Shown: one piece after another, positions 5,881-8,248 of the stretch
How positions within the stretch are numbered: the stretch's first letter is position 1
How the letters are laid out: every line of letters starts with the position of its first letter
Assembly (NCBI GenBank): GCA_013214445.1
Contig: JABSPG010000161.1
Location: 1 to 8,248 of the forward strand
Source of the DNA: Ekhidna sp.
Lineage (GTDB): Bacteria > Bacteroidota > Bacteroidia > Cytophagales > Cyclobacteriaceae
Length of the DNA: 8,248 nt
Direction of reading: 5' to 3'
The notes under the pieces: generated by a model
The model's database searches: none
The model's input: only the letters and a program-made list of their open reading frames with translations
What the model was told of the DNA's origin: nothing
Translations under genes and position numbers: made by a program

Positions 5881-7524
5881 ATGAACTCATTTACAACCCC
5901 GCTAGATGCATTTCAGTACTGGCTAGATCAAGATCCTGATTACATCTTTCTTCGACAGCCAATCAATAGAAAATTTATTGAATACACAAGGAAGGATGCT
6001 TATGATCAAGCGATGGCTATCGCTTCTTCTTTACACAAGATGGGTTTGCAAAAAGGAGACCATGTTGCTTTGCTTTCAAAGAATTGTGCGCAGTGGTTCA
6101 TGGCAGATTTGGCGATGATGCTTGGTGGCTTTATCTCAGTGCCCTTGTATCCTACATTAGATGCAAACTCCATCAATGAAATTTTGGTGCACAGCGAATC
6201 AAAAGCGATCATCATTGGAAAGCTAGATGATTACTCCAAGCAGAAAGATGGTATTCCTGATATCCCTAGAATAGGTATCGAGCTTTACGGAGTAAAAGAA
6301 CAGAAGAGTTGGGAAAACCTAATCAAAGAAGATCACAGTGGCTATGAGCCAATCGGTAAAACTCCTGAAGATCTTATCACCATCATGTATACTTCTGGTA
6401 CTACCGGCAATCCAAAGGGGGTGATGCATAAGGTGAGCTCATTTAACCAAATGGGAAATACGATTATCCCTGCACTCAAGGTTCCATTAAACTGTACGTT
6501 CTTTTCTTACTTACCACTTTCGCATATTGCCGAAAGAATAGGCGTAGAAATGGTCTCTATCTATTGTGGTGGTAGGGTAAGCTTTCCGGAATCGCTGGAT
6601 ACGTTTGGCGAAGACTTGGCCTCTGTGAATCCTATACTTTTTGCTGCGGTACCGCGGATTTGGCAGAAATTCCAAGAGAAAATATTGGAGAAGTTCTCTC
6701 AGAAAAAACTGGATACGCTGATCTCTCTCCCACTTATTGGAGGCATTATAAAGCGAAAAATCAGGCAGAAATTGGGACTCAACGAGGCGCAACTTTGCTA
6801 TGCTGGTGCTGCTCCGGTAGCTGTCAGCATGTTAGAGTGGTATGATAAATTGGGCATCAATATTTTGCAAGGGTATGGGATGACAGAAGACTGTATTTTA
6901 TCACATTTCAATGTGAAAGGCACGAACAGGTTTGGAACAGTAGGTAGGATCATGCCTGGAGCAGAAAGCAGACTCTCTCCCGAAGGCGAAATACAGATTA
7001 AGAGCGATGCTATCATGGTTGGGTATTACAAAGAGCCGGAAAAGACTGCTGAGGTGTTTACCGAGGATGGCTTTATTCGCACGGGAGATATTGGCGAGTA
7101 CGACCATGACGGATACCTGTCCATCACGGGCAGGATCAAGGACCAGTTTAAGACAGATAAGGGTAAATATGTCACCCCGGCCCTAATCGAGCTGCAATTG
7201 TCGAAAAACACAGATATCGAGCAAATCTGCGTGGTAGGGATGGGCATAGCTCAACCCATTGCCCTGGTGGTACCCTCCGAACTGGGAAGCGCAAAGGATA
7301 AAGCAGCATTAGAAACTTCTATCTTAACAACAATTGATGAGGTCAACCCAAAGTTGATGAGCTATGAACGAGTGTCCAAAGCAGTAATTATGAAAGAGAT
7401 GTGGACCGTAGACAATGGTCTCATGACACCTTCTCTAAAGGTGAGACGCCCGAGAGTAGAAGCTATTCACCAAAACATGTACAAGACATGGTTTGATATG
7501 GATGGACGATTCATCTGGGAATAA
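5881..7524 (+). CDS. Long-chain acyl-CoA synthetase / AMP-forming fatty acid-CoA ligase
   Basis: This 547-residue cytoplasmic or membrane-associated enzyme activates fatty acids to acyl-CoA through an acyl-adenylate, using ATP and CoA. The ANL-superfamily motifs are intact: P-loop MYTSGTTGNPKG (169-180), FFSYLPLSHIAER, the adenine-site motif GYGMTED (331-337), RTGDIGEYD with Asp403, the hinge GRIKDQFKTDKGKYVTP (417-433), and the C-terminal A10 segment NGLMTPSLKVRR with the catalytic lysine candidate Lys520. The KGKYVTP hinge and TPSLKVRR ending are the form seen in the FAA1/LACS long-chain branch rather than in acetyl-CoA synthetases. It is somewhat shorter than many members of that branch (about 590-640). 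The ATG at 5881 fits the family N-terminus. It appears monocistronic and converges with an AraC-family gene 19 bases downstream. Substrate chain length is inferred only. Confidence 0.93.
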   Translation: MNSFTTPLDAFQYWLDQDPDYIFLRQPINRKFIEYTRKDAYDQAMAIASSLHKMGLQKGDHVALLSKNCAQWFMADLAMMLGGFISVPLYPTLDANSINEILVHSESKAIIIGKLDDYSKQKDGIPDIPRIGIELYGVKEQKSWENLIKEDHSGYEPIGKTPEDLITIMYTSGTTGNPKGVMHKVSSFNQMGNTIIPALKVPLNCTFFSYLPLSHIAERIGVEMVSIYCGGRVSFPESLDTFGEDLASVNPILFAAVPRIWQKFQEKILEKFSQKKLDTLISLPLIGGIIKRKIRQKLGLNEAQLCYAGAAPVAVSMLEWYDKLGINILQGYGMTEDCILSHFNVKGTNRFGTVGRIMPGAESRLSPEGEIQIKSDAIMVGYYKEPEKTAEVFTEDGFIRTGDIGEYDHDGYLSITGRIKDQFKTDKGKYVTPALIELQLSKNTDIEQICVVGMGIAQPIALVVPSELGSAKDKAALETSILTTIDEVNPKLMSYERVSKAVIMKEMWTVDNGLMTPSLKVRRPRVEAIHQNMYKTWFDMDGRFIWE

Positions 7525-7543
7525 AAACGAACATAGCAAGGCT

Positions 7544-8248
7544 TCAATTAAACGCCTGTCGAAATTCCAATGGCGACTGTTTGGTTTTGCTCTTGAAAAG
7601 CCTGCTGAAGGACTGAGAATGTTCAAAACCAAGTCCATAAGCGATCTGGCTTACGGAAAGCGAAGTGGTAGACAATTGCTCCTTCGCTTTTTCGATCAAC
7701 TTTTCATGAATGTGCTGCTGGGTGTTTAATCCTGAATGAAGCTTCAATACACCACTTAAGTAATTAGGAGAAACATTTAACTCTTTGGCAATGGTATTTA
7801 CGGTGGGTAGACCGATGCTCGCCAAGTTGTCTTTGCTGAAGTAATCTTTGAGCCAGTCTTCGAGTCTTGTCAGAATTTCGTGATTGGAGATTTTACGGGT
7901 GATGAACTGTCGCTGATAGTACCGCTCTGAATAGTTTAGTAATAATTCAATTTGAGAAATGATGATGTTTTGACTGAACTGATCGATGTTAGCATGGTAC
8001 TCTTCATCAATATTTTGCATGATCTGCAGCATCGCTTGCTCCTCCTTGTCCGAGAGAAAAAGCGCTTCATTTACCTGATATCCAAAAAACTGGTACTCTT
8101 TTATTTTTTTGGCTAGCGGCGTATTCCACAAAAAGTCTGGATGGATGAAAAGCAGCCAGCCGGTGGGTCTTTCTCCCTCTGGGTATCTGGTGGGCACAGT
8201 TATCACTTGGCCTGGGGAAACAAATGCCATCACTCCCTCATCGAAATC
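7544..8248 (-). CDS. AraC-family transcriptional regulator, C-terminal part (5' end outside window)
   Basis: The frame stays open to the window edge (residues DFDEG precede the GTG at 8233), so the start lies beyond 8248 and 234 residues are visible. Family members are usually about 300 residues. The N-terminal visible part (APGQV-like FVSPGQVITVPT, then GWLLFIHPDFLWNTPLAKKI) belongs to the cupin-like sensing region of AraC regulators common in Bacteroidota. The AraC DNA-binding domain is complete: the first helix-turn-helix around TIAKELNVSPNYLSGVLK (about 152-169), and the second around SVSQIAYGLGFEHSQSFSRL with the signature ending QSPLEFRQAFN (196-234). It ends 19 bases from the stop of the convergent acyl-CoA synthetase gene. 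Its targets and ligand are unknown. It probably controls genes beyond the right edge, since AraC genes of this type often sit divergently next to their targets. Confidence 0.93.
   Translation of the reverse strand, partial: DFDEGVMAFVSPGQVITVPTRYPEGERPTGWLLFIHPDFLWNTPLAKKIKEYQFFGYQVNEALFLSDKEEQAMLQIMQNIDEEYHANIDQFSQNIIISQIELLLNYSERYYQRQFITRKISNHEILTRLEDWLKDYFSKDNLASIGLPTVNTIAKELNVSPNYLSGVLKLHSGLNTQQHIHEKLIEKAKEQLSTTSLSVSQIAYGLGFEHSQSFSRLFKSKTKQSPLEFRQAFN
7657..7692 (+). terminator. Candidate + strand terminator hairpin inside the opposing AraC gene
   Basis: AAAGCGAAG (7657-7665) pairs perfectly with CTTCGCTTT (7682-7690), and two more G-U pairs are possible at the base. The loop is 16 bases, and T residues run through 7688-7692. 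It lies 132 bases past the acyl-CoA synthetase stop, in the orientation that would stop transcription of that gene. On the - strand it lies in coding sequence and has no T tract after it. The long loop and short tail make this uncertain. Confidence 0.3.

Noticed and set aside
8231..8233. GTG as the start of the AraC-family gene
   Set aside because: The frame continues to the window edge with residues fitting the family (DFDEG before the VMAF segment), and the protein would be about 70 residues short of the family length.

Overview
The window looks like an ordinary chromosomal segment of a free-living member of the Bacteroidota, most likely a marine Cytophagales-type organism (inference). The supporting signs are a FISUMP-domain secreted protein, a stand-alone MnmD methyltransferase, S41 and DUF4349 lipoproteins, a DUF4097-type protein, AT-leaning DNA, and start codons almost without Shine-Dalgarno sequences. 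I see no tRNA, rRNA, CRISPR array, insertion sequence, phage gene or attachment site. Coding density is very high, and no gap between genes exceeds about 110 bases.

Region 1 (1-3120, + strand) is a tight run of four envelope genes. It holds the end of a DUF4097-type glycine-periodic repeat protein, two unrelated predicted outer-membrane beta-barrel proteins, and an S41 (tricorn/CTP-like) peptidase lipoprotein whose residues after the lipid-bearing cysteine are strongly acidic. A clear hairpin-plus-T-tract terminator closes the run. The first two genes overlap by four bases (ATGA), and the next gaps are 23 and 11 bases, so the genes are probably co-transcribed. All four products should act outside the cytoplasm. 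This is the least explained part of the window and the best candidate for an undescribed functional unit.

Region 2 (3163-5773, + strand) is a second compact run with gaps of 4, 3 and 9 bases: a DUF4349 lipoprotein with a C-terminal membrane helix, ispF (MEP isoprenoid pathway), mnmD (tRNA wobble-uridine modification) and a secreted FISUMP-domain protein. Two housekeeping enzymes are sandwiched between two envelope proteins. The link is probably transcriptional convenience rather than one pathway.

Region 3 (5774-8248) holds a 107-base intergenic stretch with a weak hairpin and then a complete long-chain acyl-CoA synthetase (AMP-forming) on the + strand. The 5'-truncated end of an AraC-family regulator follows on the - strand, converging on the synthetase with only 19 bases between the stop codons. 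A perfect 9-bp inverted repeat followed by T residues lies inside the AraC coding region and may stop + strand transcription.

I found no convincing new defence, mobile or RNA-based system. The most notable observations are the exact nine-residue glycine ladder in the first gene, the four-gene envelope operon, and the S41 lipoprotein that lacks the CTP catalytic lysine.
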